A stretch of 64,000 nucleotides of DNA from Anaerolinea sp. Lineage in GTDB: Bacteria > Chloroflexota > Anaerolineae > Anaerolineales > Villigracilaceae. This document shows positions 14,657 through 22,637 of the stretch, one piece after another; the stretch's first letter is position 1, and each line of letters starts with the position of its first letter. The translations under genes and the position numbers were made by a program. Under the pieces are notes generated by a model. That model was not told where the DNA came from, ran no database searches, and worked only from the letters and a program-made list of their open reading frames with translations. Location of the stretch: NCBI GenBank assembly GCA_020723805.1, contig DYID01000003.1, positions 158,175 to 222,174 on the forward strand, in the 5' to 3' direction.

Positions 14657-15364
14657 TTATCTCTTGATGAAGTGAGCCATGTAGTTGACGTCTTCTTTAT
14701 CGGGCGCGACCTTCCAAGTATTCAAAATGGGATTGTACATGAGACTGGCGAGGCGCACAAACTCCAGCCCGTTTTGACGCGCCCACTCCTTCAACTCGCC
14801 GGGGCGGATCAACATGCGGTAGGTGTGCGTGCCGCGCGGAAGCAGGCGCAGGATATATTCACCGCCGACGATGGCAAAGAGGAAGGCTTTGGGCGTGCGG
14901 TTGATGGTGGAGAAGAAGGCGTGTCCGCCCGGCTTGAGGGCGTGCGCACAGGCGGCGATGACTTTCTGCGGTTCGGGGACGTGTTCGAGCATTTCCATGC
15001 AGGTGATGGCGTCGAAACTTTCCGGCTGGGAGGCGGCGATTTCCTCGGCGCTGACGACGCGGTAGTCAATCGAAAGCCCCTGCGCCTGGGCGTGATGGCG
15101 CGCGGCGGCGATGGACGCTGTGGACAGGTCAATGCCTGTGACGCGCGCGCCGGCTTTGGCAAGCGCTTCAGCGAGGATGCCGCCGCCGCAGCCTACGTCG
15201 AGAATGGCAGGCGAGGGGACGGTCAGAGGTTCGGTGATGAAGCGCGTCCGCAGGGGGTTGATGACGTGAAGCGTCCGCATCTCGCCTTTCAGGTCCCACC
15301 AGATCTGCGCCACGTTGTCGAACTTGTCAATTTCTTTGTTGTCGAAGTTGTTGAATTGGGTCAT
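14657..15364 (-). CDS. UbiG-type SAM-dependent O-methyltransferase
   Basis: A 235-residue class I methyltransferase. The N-terminus (DNKEIDKFDNVAQIWWDLKG, then LHVINPLRTRFI) is characteristic of UbiG, followed by the SAM motif ILDVGCGGGILAEALA and motif II region ITCMEMLEHVPEP. In ubiquinone makers UbiG methylates polyprenyl catechols. Here it sits between a prenyltransferase and a sugar-phosphate-cyclase-like gene, so the substrate is more likely the product of this cluster; no other ubiquinone genes are visible. It is cytoplasmic, 26 nt from the upstream gene. Confidence 0.82.
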   Translation of the reverse strand: MTQFNNFDNKEIDKFDNVAQIWWDLKGEMRTLHVINPLRTRFITEPLTVPSPAILDVGCGGGILAEALAKAGARVTGIDLSTASIAAARHHAQAQGLSIDYRVVSAEEIAASQPESFDAITCMEMLEHVPEPQKVIAACAHALKPGGHAFFSTINRTPKAFLFAIVGGEYILRLLPRGTHTYRMLIRPGELKEWARQNGLEFVRLASLMYNPILNTWKVAPDKEDVNYMAHFIKR

Positions 15365-15390
15365 TTGGTTTCCGTTTCGGTTCGCAGAAA

Positions 15391-16572
15391 TCAGCCGGCG
15401 ACGAGTTCAGCGCTTTCCACTTTCTCAGCGGTCAGTCCTGCGGACGGGTTGAGCATGGTCATTTGGGCAAGGGCGCGGTGGGCGGTTTGGATTTCAGTCA
15501 GGGTGATGTCGTTGACGAAAGTACAGCCGCCAATGCCATGCGGCAGGGGGACGCGCTGGAATCCGTTGCGGTGGTAGGTGCGCTCTTCGAGCGATTGCCA
15601 CAACGTCAGCGGTTCGAGGGAGGAGATGTCGAGCGTGATGCCGAGTGCGGCGATGAGGCGGAAGAGGCGCTCCAGGTCTGCACGGGTGAGCAAGCCGCGG
15701 GTCCGCGCAAGAAGCGATGAGAAGACGATATCGAGCAGGACCGCCTCGCCATGCAGGAGGTCCGTCTCGTTGCGGGTTTCGAGTCCGTAACTGAAGGTGT
15801 GACCGAAGTCCACTTTGCGGGCGAGGTCGTCCTCGAAGAGGTTCGGCTCGAGTTCTTCGAGCATGCCGGTGATGGCGCGGTCGAGGATGACGCCGCCGCT
15901 CTCGTTTTGGAAATACGCTTCGACGCTTTCCGCGCCGTGCGCCTCGAGCAGGTCGAACAAGCGGGCGTCTTTGATGACCGCCAGTTTGATGATTTCCGCC
16001 ACGCCGTTGAGCAAATGACGGCGCGGCAACGTTTTGAGAAATGTCTTGTCGAGCAGGACGCGCAGGGGAGGTTCGAACGAGCCGAGGCGATTCTTGCGTC
16101 CGTTGAAGTTGATGCCCGTCTTGATGCCAATGGAGGCGTCCACGTAGCCCATCAGCGTGGTCGGGACTTTGATGTGCGGGACGCTGCGGCGGTAGGTGCT
16201 GGCGACGAAGCCCACCACGTCGGTGAGAACGCCGCCGCCAATGGCAATGATGGGTTCGTCGCGGCGGTGGATGGGGAACGCATCCAGTTCGCGGACCAGG
16301 GATTTGTAGAATTCGATGGTTTTGTGTTCCTCGCCGCCGGGGAAGGTGACGATTTTCGCCTTTACGCCATGATAGTGGAAGTAGCGGCGAATATCCTCGC
16401 CAAAGAACCTTTCCACATTCGCATCCACGACGACAAAGCGGCGGGAACTGCCGCTTACGGCTGGATACAACAGGTCGGTGTTATGCGGGTCGAAGACGTT
16501 GGGCGAGTTGATAACCTCGTATCGGATGGGGCGCTGATGGTTGACGCGCCAGACTTGCGTATTGCGCGTCAT
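15391..16572 (-). CDS. 3-dehydroquinate synthase superfamily cyclase (EboD / sedoheptulose-phosphate-cyclase-like)
   Basis: A 393-residue AroB-superfamily enzyme with NAD site IGGGVLTDVVGFVAS and metal ligands Glu193 (GVAEIIK), His258 (DFGHTF) and His274 (LLHGEAV). Against AroB it has an extended N-terminus (YEVINSPNVFDPHN), Tyr instead of the second His after FGHTF, and Asp281 in HGEAVLLD where AroB has Gly; these favour the C7-cyclitol-forming branch (valiolone-synthase-like, EboD) over shikimate synthesis. Start ATG 16572 overlaps the LuxS stop (ATGA), so coupling is tight. Product not determinable from sequence. Confidence 0.78.
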   Translation of the reverse strand: MTRNTQVWRVNHQRPIRYEVINSPNVFDPHNTDLLYPAVSGSSRRFVVVDANVERFFGEDIRRYFHYHGVKAKIVTFPGGEEHKTIEFYKSLVRELDAFPIHRRDEPIIAIGGGVLTDVVGFVASTYRRSVPHIKVPTTLMGYVDASIGIKTGINFNGRKNRLGSFEPPLRVLLDKTFLKTLPRRHLLNGVAEIIKLAVIKDARLFDLLEAHGAESVEAYFQNESGGVILDRAITGMLEELEPNLFEDDLARKVDFGHTFSYGLETRNETDLLHGEAVLLDIVFSSLLARTRGLLTRADLERLFRLIAALGITLDISSLEPLTLWQSLEERTYHRNGFQRVPLPHGIGGCTFVNDITLTEIQTAHRALAQMTMLNPSAGLTAEKVESAELVAG

Positions 16573-17048
16573 ACAACCGTCCGCCAATCTGCCTTGGCGT
16601 CCAGCACGCGGCGCGCGAGTTTCTGAGCGAGTTCAAGGCTGTGGTTTTTGTAGTTGCCGCACTGCTGAATGTTGGCATACGGCACTTCGCTGGCGACCAG
16701 AATGTCGTTCAGGATGGATGCGTACACGCCGAGGATTTTGTCGGCGCGTCCCTCGTTGTAGAGGATGAGGTAGAAGCCGGTCTGGCATCCCATCAAGCCG
16801 ACGGAGATGAAGTTTTCCTTCATGTACTTCTGGAATCCCCACAGCAGGAAATGCTCGAAGGAGTGCATTTCCGTGGAAGACAAAAACTCCACATTGGGAC
16901 GGTTGATGCGCAAGTCCACCGCATAGACCACGTCGCCATTCGGTCCTTCGGTGAACGAGCGCAGTTTGACATGCGGGGCTTTGAGCAGACGATGATCGAG
17001 CTCGCCGACCGTTTCTTTCTGCCAGCCGAGTTGTTCGATGTTAATCAT
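16569..17048 (-). CDS. LuxS homologue (S-ribosylhomocysteine lyase family)
   Basis: A 159-residue protein preserving the LuxS active site: LDHRLLKAPHVKLR near residue 17, metal ligands His62 and His66 with catalytic Glu65 (MHSFEHFLL), catalytic Cys88 (MGCQTGFY, Gln instead of the usual Arg) and ligand Cys130 (QCGNYKNHSLE). LuxS cleaves S-ribosylhomocysteine to homocysteine and DPD. It is fused by ATGA overlap to the cyclase-like gene and co-directional with a methyltransferase gene. It may recycle SAM by-product, or act on a cluster intermediate. ATG 17048 follows AAAGGAG. A hairpin (17072-17098) precedes it. Confidence 0.8.
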   Translation of the reverse strand: MINIEQLGWQKETVGELDHRLLKAPHVKLRSFTEGPNGDVVYAVDLRINRPNVEFLSSTEMHSFEHFLLWGFQKYMKENFISVGLMGCQTGFYLILYNEGRADKILGVYASILNDILVASEVPYANIQQCGNYKNHSLELAQKLARRVLDAKADWRTVV

Positions 17049-17071
17049 GCAGGTACTCCTTTGATAAAACA

Positions 17072-17098
17072 CACCCTCACTCCAGGCGGGAATGAGGG
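17072..17098 (-). promoter_or_regulatory. Hairpin before luxS-like gene
   Basis: On the minus strand CCCTCA-TTCC...GGAG-TGAGGG followed by TGTGTTTT lies between the TIM-barrel and LuxS genes. It could attenuate or partly terminate, setting lower expression for the downstream four genes. Confidence 0.45.
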
Positions 17099-17107
17099 AA
17101 TAAGCAA

Positions 17108-18349
17108 TCAAACAAATTGCGACAAATGCCTGAAACTGTCGTTCAGGGCTTTTTGCCAGGATTGGACGTGATGATACAGTTCCACCGAGGCGTAACCGGA
17201 GAAGCCGTTGTCGGTCAGCGCCTTGAAACTGGAGGCAAAATCGAGCGTGCCTTCGCCGGGAATTTCGTGGAAGTGGACGATGCCCGTCAGCGTGTTGGCG
17301 ACCATTTTATCGAGGATGGGTCTGCCGCCGCCGCTTTCGGGGGAACGCAGGTAGGCGACGATGGGCTTGGCGCGTTCCAGCACATCGTAACTCAAGCCGG
17401 GGACGGAGATGAGATAGACAAAGATTTCGTTATCGAACGGCGTCGCGCCGGCATACAGGCGGTCATAGTCCACATGGCGCACCGCCGCACGGACGCCGGC
17501 GGCATCGAGAAGTTTGGCGATCTCTTTTTCCCGCTTTGCGCTCACGGGCTGATCGTAAAAATACAGCGGCTGTTCGCGGTCCACCAGCAGGTATTCGGCG
17601 GTGTCGGGGAAGTAAATCAGATAACGCGCAAAATCCAAATCCATTTTCAGGTCGTCGGACACTTTGACGAGTTTCAGGTTACAGCCTTCGCGCGCATCCG
17701 AAATGTGCATGTAGCGCGTGTAGGGTGCGGCGCGCCCCAAGGCGTTGACGTAATCCACCTCCGAACAATAGGCGTGGATGATGTCCACGTGCAGGGCAAA
17801 CTTGGGTGAATTGATTTCCCGCACCAGCGAGAGCCCCTGTTCCATCGTTTCGATGTACATGCCGGGTTCAGGCTCGATGAGCAGCGTAATGTCCTCATCG
17901 TCGCGGATGGCGCGCAGGCACTGGTGAATGCTGTCCACGAGCAGTTCGCGCGGATTCACAGACGGATTGGAGACATGCTCATCGCGAATAAACCCGCTCC
18001 CAAACGTGACGAGATTGACTCCCAACTGACGCGCCACTTCCACCCCGCGCTTCACCAGCCCGATGCGGCGTTTGCGTCCCGCCAGGTCGGAGCTCATCAG
18101 CGACGGCTCGTGCGGACGCTGGGGCGTGAAGAAGTGCGAAGCGGTCGCCACGCAGGCGGCTTTGACGCGCGTCGTCTGCAATTTGCGTCTGACGTTCGCA
18201 ATATCTTCATCGGTGATGTCGAAGGGATTGAACTGGTCGCGGTGAAATGAGATTTCGATGCCGGGATAGCCCGCTCGATCCACTGCATCAATGGCATCCA
18301 GAAATTTCAGGTTGGTCAACCCGAAGGTGCTGTAACTGAGTTGAATCAT
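17108..18349 (-). CDS. Xylose-isomerase-like TIM barrel with a large insertion (EboE-like role)
   Basis: A 413-residue sugar-phosphate isomerase/epimerase-type barrel. Likely metal residues are Glu in LLIEPEPG, Asp/His in ALHVDIIHAYC, His in YMHISDA and Glu in ASVELYHHV. Between the seventh and eighth strands, about 130 residues (from LKLVKVSDD to VHFHEIPGEG) are inserted, with their own alpha/beta pattern; this is not typical for the family. ATG 18349 has GGAGAGAG. It is first of the five-gene run, and ebo operons likewise contain a barrel of this superfamily (EboE), though similarity to EboE itself is not clear. Confidence 0.65.
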   Translation of the reverse strand: MIQLSYSTFGLTNLKFLDAIDAVDRAGYPGIEISFHRDQFNPFDITDEDIANVRRKLQTTRVKAACVATASHFFTPQRPHEPSLMSSDLAGRKRRIGLVKRGVEVARQLGVNLVTFGSGFIRDEHVSNPSVNPRELLVDSIHQCLRAIRDDEDITLLIEPEPGMYIETMEQGLSLVREINSPKFALHVDIIHAYCSEVDYVNALGRAAPYTRYMHISDAREGCNLKLVKVSDDLKMDLDFARYLIYFPDTAEYLLVDREQPLYFYDQPVSAKREKEIAKLLDAAGVRAAVRHVDYDRLYAGATPFDNEIFVYLISVPGLSYDVLERAKPIVAYLRSPESGGGRPILDKMVANTLTGIVHFHEIPGEGTLDFASSFKALTDNGFSGYASVELYHHVQSWQKALNDSFRHLSQFV

Positions 18350-18475
18350 ACTCTCTCCAAAAAAACTCAAAACTGCCGCCAGGCAGGCAGGTTCGCGTTT
18401 TGCAGGGGGGTATTATATGCCAATTGCGGGTTCTGGAAAGCCCCTCCCGATGAAAAATTCTCACTTCCTCACTGA

Positions 18476-18545
18476 GGTTGCACAGTCTTCTCGTGACAGT
18501 TATGTTGCCTGAAAACGCGAGATGAATCTCGCGCCACCGCGTAAA
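18476..18545. repeat. Degenerate dispersed palindromic element, core type A
   Basis: Contains the CGCGAGATGAATCTCGCG palindrome and CCACCGCGTAA end of the type A elements at 22430 and 58601, but the left end is eroded. Confidence 0.6.
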
Positions 18546-18551
18546 AATTCC

Positions 18552-19841
18552 TCATTCGTCGCGCATGAACAAATTTGCAATCGTCTCGCGGCGCTGGATG
18601 ACCCTGGCTCGTCCGTCCTCCAGCCACACCACCGCCGGGCGGCGCGCGCCGTTATAGTTGGACGACATGCTCAAATGATATGCTCCCGCCACAGGGATGG
18701 CAATCAACTCCCCTTCTTTGACCTCCGGCATGGGCAAATCTTCGATGACGACATCCCCCGACTCACAATACGGACCCGCTACCGAGACTCTTTCGCTTCT
18801 TTCCCGACCTGGAGCCTCGACCGGCAAACAAGAATATCTCGCCCCGTAGAGCGCAAACCGCGGATTATCCGCCATGCCGCCGTCGGTGAGCAGCCAGGCT
18901 TTATTGCCGCGCTTTTTGACAGCCCCCACACGATAGACCGCCACCCCCGCCCGCGCCACGAGACTGCGCCCCGGCTCCAGATGCAAATGCGGCAGGTCGA
19001 GTCCGCGCGCCCGGCATCCCTCCGTCACTGCTTCGGCGATTCCCTTCACGTAACTCTCGAGGGAGGGATGCGGCAATTCGTCTTCGTGATACGCCACCCC
19101 CCAACCCCCGCCGGGACAGAAATGCCACTCGCCGGCAAATCCAATTTCTTCAGCAAGGTCGAGCGCCAGGTCAATGGCAGGAAGCAAGGGTTCGGGGTCG
19201 CGGAAGTTGGAACCCTGGTGGAAGTGAATCCCATTGAGCGGCAAATTTGCCGATTGGCAGATTTGCGCGGCTTGCAGGATTTCCTCGCGCGTCATGCCGA
19301 ACTTGCTGTCGTGTTGACCGGTCTGCGTGTGGGCGTGATGGGTGTGAACGGCAACGCCGGGGAGGAGACGCAGCCAAAGCGAAGGAGGTAACTGGTAATT
19401 GGTAATTAGGGATTGAATGTGTTGCAGTTCAGTGAGATTATCAACAACGATGGTCCCCGCATGTTGCAACGCCGCCCTGAGATCGGCAAATGATTTATTC
19501 ACCCCATGCACAAGGATATGCTCGCGCGGGACGCCAGCCGCAGCCGCAATGCCGATTTCACCCTCTCCCGTGCAATCCACAAAGAAATCGTGCGTTTGGG
19601 TCCATTGGGCGATGGCTTTGCAAAGAAAGGCTTTTCCGGCATAAGTGACGCGCGAGGAAGCCGGATAGTGGGCGGCTAAGGCGTCGGTATAGGCTTTGGC
19701 AGAAAGGTCGAGGGTGGCGCGGTCGTAGAGGTAAAGCGGAGTCCCGTATCGGTCCGCGAGAGAGGCGAGGTCGTGACCGGCGATGGTCAGGGTGTCTTGC
19801 TCGATTTTCGTCGAAACGGGGAACAGGTCGAGGCGGTCCAT
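18552..19841 (-). CDS. lysA: Diaminopimelate decarboxylase
   Basis: A 429-residue fold-type III PLP enzyme making lysine from meso-diaminopimelate. Visible are the PLP lysine in YAGKAFLCKA, SKFGM, GIHFHQGS, CPGGGWG, the LEPGRSLVA loop and the DGGMADNPRFALY and YCESGD motifs of the second active-site half. I used ATG 19841, 11 nt after the upstream gene's stop; no strong ribosome site is seen. Residues ITNYQLP between QSL and PSLWLRLLPG are encoded by a heptanucleotide repeat tract (19388-19415), replacing a loop of ordinary length. Confidence 0.9.
   Translation of the reverse strand: MDRLDLFPVSTKIEQDTLTIAGHDLASLADRYGTPLYLYDRATLDLSAKAYTDALAAHYPASSRVTYAGKAFLCKAIAQWTQTHDFFVDCTGEGEIGIAAAAGVPREHILVHGVNKSFADLRAALQHAGTIVVDNLTELQHIQSLITNYQLPPSLWLRLLPGVAVHTHHAHTQTGQHDSKFGMTREEILQAAQICQSANLPLNGIHFHQGSNFRDPEPLLPAIDLALDLAEEIGFAGEWHFCPGGGWGVAYHEDELPHPSLESYVKGIAEAVTEGCRARGLDLPHLHLEPGRSLVARAGVAVYRVGAVKKRGNKAWLLTDGGMADNPRFALYGARYSCLPVEAPGRERSERVSVAGPYCESGDVVIEDLPMPEVKEGELIAIPVAGAYHLSMSSNYNGARRPAVVWLEDGRARVIQRRETIANLFMRDE
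19388..19415. repeat. Heptanucleotide tract inside lysA
   Basis: GTAACTG, GTAATTG, GTAATTA, GGGATTG: four 7-mers in frame within the coding sequence, of the same type as the tract in ctaB. Confidence 0.8.
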
Positions 19842-19852
19842 GAAGCGTGTCG

Positions 19853-20230
19853 TCAATCGCCAAAGAAGAGCGTGTACCACACTTCCCAATTTTGCATGGG
19901 CGTGGGAGTGGGAACAGGCGTGCTGAGCAGAATGGGGGCTTCGCCGGGCGCTTCCACCGGCACGACGGGCAGGTCGCCTTCGCGAATATAATGCCCGTCC
20001 TTGCGCGCCCATTCATCCACCGCGGCGGTGGAATTGGCGTATGCGACGGCGGTTTGAAGCGCATACTGGGTTTGCACCGCCTGCGTCACCTCGGCGCGGA
20101 AATTCTTTGCCTGCTTGGTCAGCAGGTTGAGTTCCTCCAGCCGGCGGTTGAACTCGAGAATGACGAACACCAGCACGACAACGCCAATGACTGCCAACAC
20201 GCGGCGCACATGGATGGGAAGGGATGGCAT
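19853..20230 (-). CDS. FtsB/DivIC-like septum protein
   Basis: A 125-residue bitopic protein: short cytoplasmic start, one helix (VLAVIGVVVLVFVILEF), a coiled coil (RRLEELNLLTKQAKNFRAEV) and a Pro/Thr-rich outer end. This is the architecture of divisome FtsB/DivIC proteins, though these are hard to assign without context. A TAAGAT -10-like box lies 6 nt before ATG 20230, so the transcript may be leaderless. lysA follows 11 nt later in the same direction. Confidence 0.65.
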   Translation of the reverse strand: MPSLPIHVRRVLAVIGVVVLVFVILEFNRRLEELNLLTKQAKNFRAEVTQAVQTQYALQTAVAYANSTAAVDEWARKDGHYIREGDLPVVPVEAPGEAPILLSTPVPTPTPMQNWEVWYTLFFGD

Positions 20231-20283
20231 GGGGGTATCTTAATCGGTATCGGGCGCTCTGGCAAGCGGCTATAATCTGTTCT

Positions 20284-20346
20284 GAAGTCAAAAGTCAAAA
20301 GTCAAAAGTCTAAAGTCTAAAGTCAAAGATCTAACGTCTAAAGTCT
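20284..20346. repeat. Heptanucleotide tract (AAAGTCA)9 forming a 5' leader
   Basis: Nine consecutive 7-mers of the AAAGTCA/AAAGTCT type. A TATAAT box at 20271-20276 would start transcription near 20283, so most of the epimerase gene's leader would be this tract. Confidence 0.8.
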
Positions 20347-20363
20347 TGAAATTGGAGAATCAC

Positions 20364-20768
20364 ATGCCCAAAGTGAAACAAATCAATCATGTCGCCGTCG
20401 TGGTGGACGATATGGAAAGGGCGCTCGGTTTCTGGCGCGACGCGCTCGGCATGGAACTGCACGAACTGCGCGATGTGCCTGCCGAAAAATCGCAGGTGGC
20501 GTTCCTGCCGCTCGCCGGCTCAGAAGTGGAATTGGTGCGCCCCACCACCGACGATTCCGGCATCGCCAAATACCTCGCCAAACGCGGACCCGGCATGCAC
20601 CACCTCTGCCTCGAGGTGGATGACATCGAAGGCATGCTGGCGCAACTGAAGGCGAGAGGCGTGCGCCTTATCAACGAGGAACCCCGCACCGCCGCCGATG
20701 GAAAAAGATACGCCTTCATCCACCCCGAAAGCACCGGCGGCGTGCTGGTGGAACTCTACCAACTCTGA
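20364..20768 (+). CDS. mce: Methylmalonyl-CoA epimerase
   Basis: A 134-residue vicinal-oxygen-chelate protein converting (S)- to (R)-methylmalonyl-CoA. It shows HVAVVVDDMERALGFWRDALGM, GSEVELVRP, MHHLCLEVDD and a final GGVLVELYQL; the metal ligands His and Glu are at the expected places. Start ATG 20364 has GGAG at 7 nt. No mutase is in the window. It probably serves propionate or branched-chain degradation. The same strand continues with tilS after 47 nt. Confidence 0.88.
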   Translation: MPKVKQINHVAVVVDDMERALGFWRDALGMELHELRDVPAEKSQVAFLPLAGSEVELVRPTTDDSGIAKYLAKRGPGMHHLCLEVDDIEGMLAQLKARGVRLINEEPRTAADGKRYAFIHPESTGGVLVELYQL

Positions 20769-20815
20769 CACGTCCATTCCTCACGGAGACAAAGCCTCCC
20801 TGCCCGGCAAACCTC

Positions 20816-22246
20816 ATGCTCGAAAACATTGCCTTCATCCTTCGCGATCAATGCGGGCTGGTCAAAGACCGTCCCATCATCGCCGGCATCTCCGGCGGAC
20901 CGGACAGTCTGTGCCTGCTCGGTCTCCTGCGCGAACACGGCTACCGCGTCATCGTGGCGCACTTCAACCACAAACTGCGCTCCGACGCCGACGCCGATGC
21001 CAATGCCGTCGAGCAAGCCGCCAGCCGCATGAACTTTGCCTCTGTCATCGAAAGCGGCGACGTGCGCGAATACGCCGCCATGGAACGACTTTCCATCGAA
21101 GAAGCCGCCCGCTACATGCGCTACCATTTCCTGTTGACGCAGGCGCGCCGCTTCAAGGCGCAGGCGGTGGCGGTCGGTCACACCGCCGATGACCAGGTGG
21201 AAACCGTGCTCATGCACTTCATCCGCGGCGCGGGACTGGCTGGACTCAAAGGCATGACCTACCGCACCCTCCTCCCCGCCTTCGACCCGGAAATCCCCAT
21301 CGTCCGTCCCCTGCTCGATGTCTGGCGCGAAGAGACCATTGTCTATTGCGCGGCGCATGGTCTCCGTCCGCGCTTCGACCCCAGCAACGACTCGCTCGAT
21401 TTCTTCCGCAACCGTTTGCGCAATCAGTTGATCCCCATCCTCGAATCCTACAACCCGCGCTTCCGCGAGGTCATCAAACGCACGTCCCAATCTCTTGCCG
21501 GCGATCATGAAATTCTCCTGCAGGTGGTGGATGACGCTTGGAGAGAAAGCATTGCCCAACAAACGAAGGATTTCGTTGCCTTCGACATTTCCGCCCTGAC
21601 CAAACACCCGCTCGGACTCCAACGACACCTGATTCGCCGCGCCATCGAACTGCTCCGCCCCGACAATTTGGACATCACCTTCGCCTCGCTCGAACGCGCT
21701 GTCCAGTTCATCAACGACCCTGCCCACCGTCCGCGCCTCGAACTCAGCGGCAGCCTGCACCTCTTGCGCGAGGGGGCGCTGATCTACCTCATCACCGACA
21801 ACACCAACCTGCCCATCGAGCGCTGGCCCCAAATGCCCGAAGGGCAAGATGTCATCCCTCTGCCGGTGCCGGGCGCGGTCTCGCTGGCGGGCGGCTGGAA
21901 ACTGACCAGCGAACGCTGGAACATGGCGTCTCTGGCGATGGATCAGGCGCGTTCGAACGACGACCCGTTCCAGGTCTGGCTGGATGCGAAACAACTTAGC
22001 GGGGCGCTCGAACTGCGTGTCCGCCGCGAGGGTGACCGCTTCGAGCCGCTGGGCATGGACGGTCACGAGATGAAATTGTCCGATTTCTTCATCAACGTCA
22101 AATTACCCCAGCGCGCGCGGGACCGCTGGCCCCTGCTGTGCATGGGTCAAAAAGTGGTGTGGGTGCCGGGCTATCGCCCCGCTCATTCCGTCCGTCTTAC
22201 GGAGAATACCCGTCAGGCTGTGTATTTTTCGCTGACACGCGGATAG
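20816..22246 (+). CDS. tilS: tRNA(Ile)-lysidine synthase
   Basis: A 476-residue N-type ATP pyrophosphatase that places lysidine on C34 of tRNA-Ile(CAU). The P-loop is ISGGPDSLCLLGLL (about residues 25-38), followed by HFNHKLR, GHTADDQVETVLMHFIRGAGLAGLKGM and RNRLRNQLIPIL, with a C-terminal TilS domain. Essential and normally single-copy. It follows mce on the same strand. Confidence 0.93.
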   Translation: MLENIAFILRDQCGLVKDRPIIAGISGGPDSLCLLGLLREHGYRVIVAHFNHKLRSDADADANAVEQAASRMNFASVIESGDVREYAAMERLSIEEAARYMRYHFLLTQARRFKAQAVAVGHTADDQVETVLMHFIRGAGLAGLKGMTYRTLLPAFDPEIPIVRPLLDVWREETIVYCAAHGLRPRFDPSNDSLDFFRNRLRNQLIPILESYNPRFREVIKRTSQSLAGDHEILLQVVDDAWRESIAQQTKDFVAFDISALTKHPLGLQRHLIRRAIELLRPDNLDITFASLERAVQFINDPAHRPRLELSGSLHLLREGALIYLITDNTNLPIERWPQMPEGQDVIPLPVPGAVSLAGGWKLTSERWNMASLAMDQARSNDDPFQVWLDAKQLSGALELRVRREGDRFEPLGMDGHEMKLSDFFINVKLPQRARDRWPLLCMGQKVVWVPGYRPAHSVRLTENTRQAVYFSLTRG

Positions 22247-22272
22247 CAGAAAACATGATTTGCCCCAAAATT

Positions 22273-22416
22273 AGGGAGTGTCTAAAAGGCTGGGCTAAAG
22301 AAATTTCACCACAGAGAACACAGAGTCCACGGAGATTTTTCAAAGGGATTTTCTCCGTGATTTTTGTGCGCTCCGTGGTTAAATCTTTTGCAAGCCCGCG
22401 AGATTAGGCACTCCCT
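22273..22416. mobile_element. 144-bp MITE-like element with 6-bp flanking repeats
   Basis: Terminal inverted repeats AGGGAGTGTCTAA (left) and its near-complement ending CACTCCCT (right) are flanked by AAAATT on both sides (22267-22272 and 22417-22422). The interior carries CACAGAG/CACGGAG motifs and no frame. Confidence 0.7.
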
Positions 22417-22429
22417 AAAATTAAGTACC

Positions 22430-22518
22430 GATGTTACGCAGTTTTCTCGTAGCGCGACATTCATGTCGCCCGAAAACACGAGATAAATCTCGCGCCACTG
22501 CGTAAGGTGAGTTAAGTA
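22430..22518. mobile_element. Dispersed palindromic element, core type A
   Basis: Starts ATGTTACGCAGTTTTC and ends GCGTAAGGTGAGT, with CGAGATAAATCTCGCG inside. TTAAGTA flanks both sides (22421-22427 and 22512-22518), a likely target duplication. Confidence 0.75.
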
Positions 22519-22585
22519 TTCAGCCACTGATTGCACGGATGCTCACGGATTTTGTTTGATGGATTTGCCCTGCATCAAGCCAAAC

Positions 22586-22619
22586 AAAAAGCCAACCGTT
22601 TGCAAGAGGTTGGCTTTTT
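22586..22619 (-). terminator. Bidirectional terminator
   Basis: AAAAAGCCAACC ... GGTTGGCTTTTT, a 12-bp stem with A and T runs, 18 bp beyond the stop of the recombinase-like gene. Confidence 0.85.
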
Positions 22620-22637
22620 GTTTGTTTCGGATAGAGC

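Noticed and set aside
15391..16572. Naming the cyclase-like gene aroB
   Set aside because: Residue differences (Tyr after FGHTF, Asp in HGEAVLLD, long N-terminus) and gene context point to the cyclitol branch.
20284..20346. CRISPR-like array
   Set aside because: The units are 7 bp with no spacers; a simple tandem tract. No cas genes are in the window.
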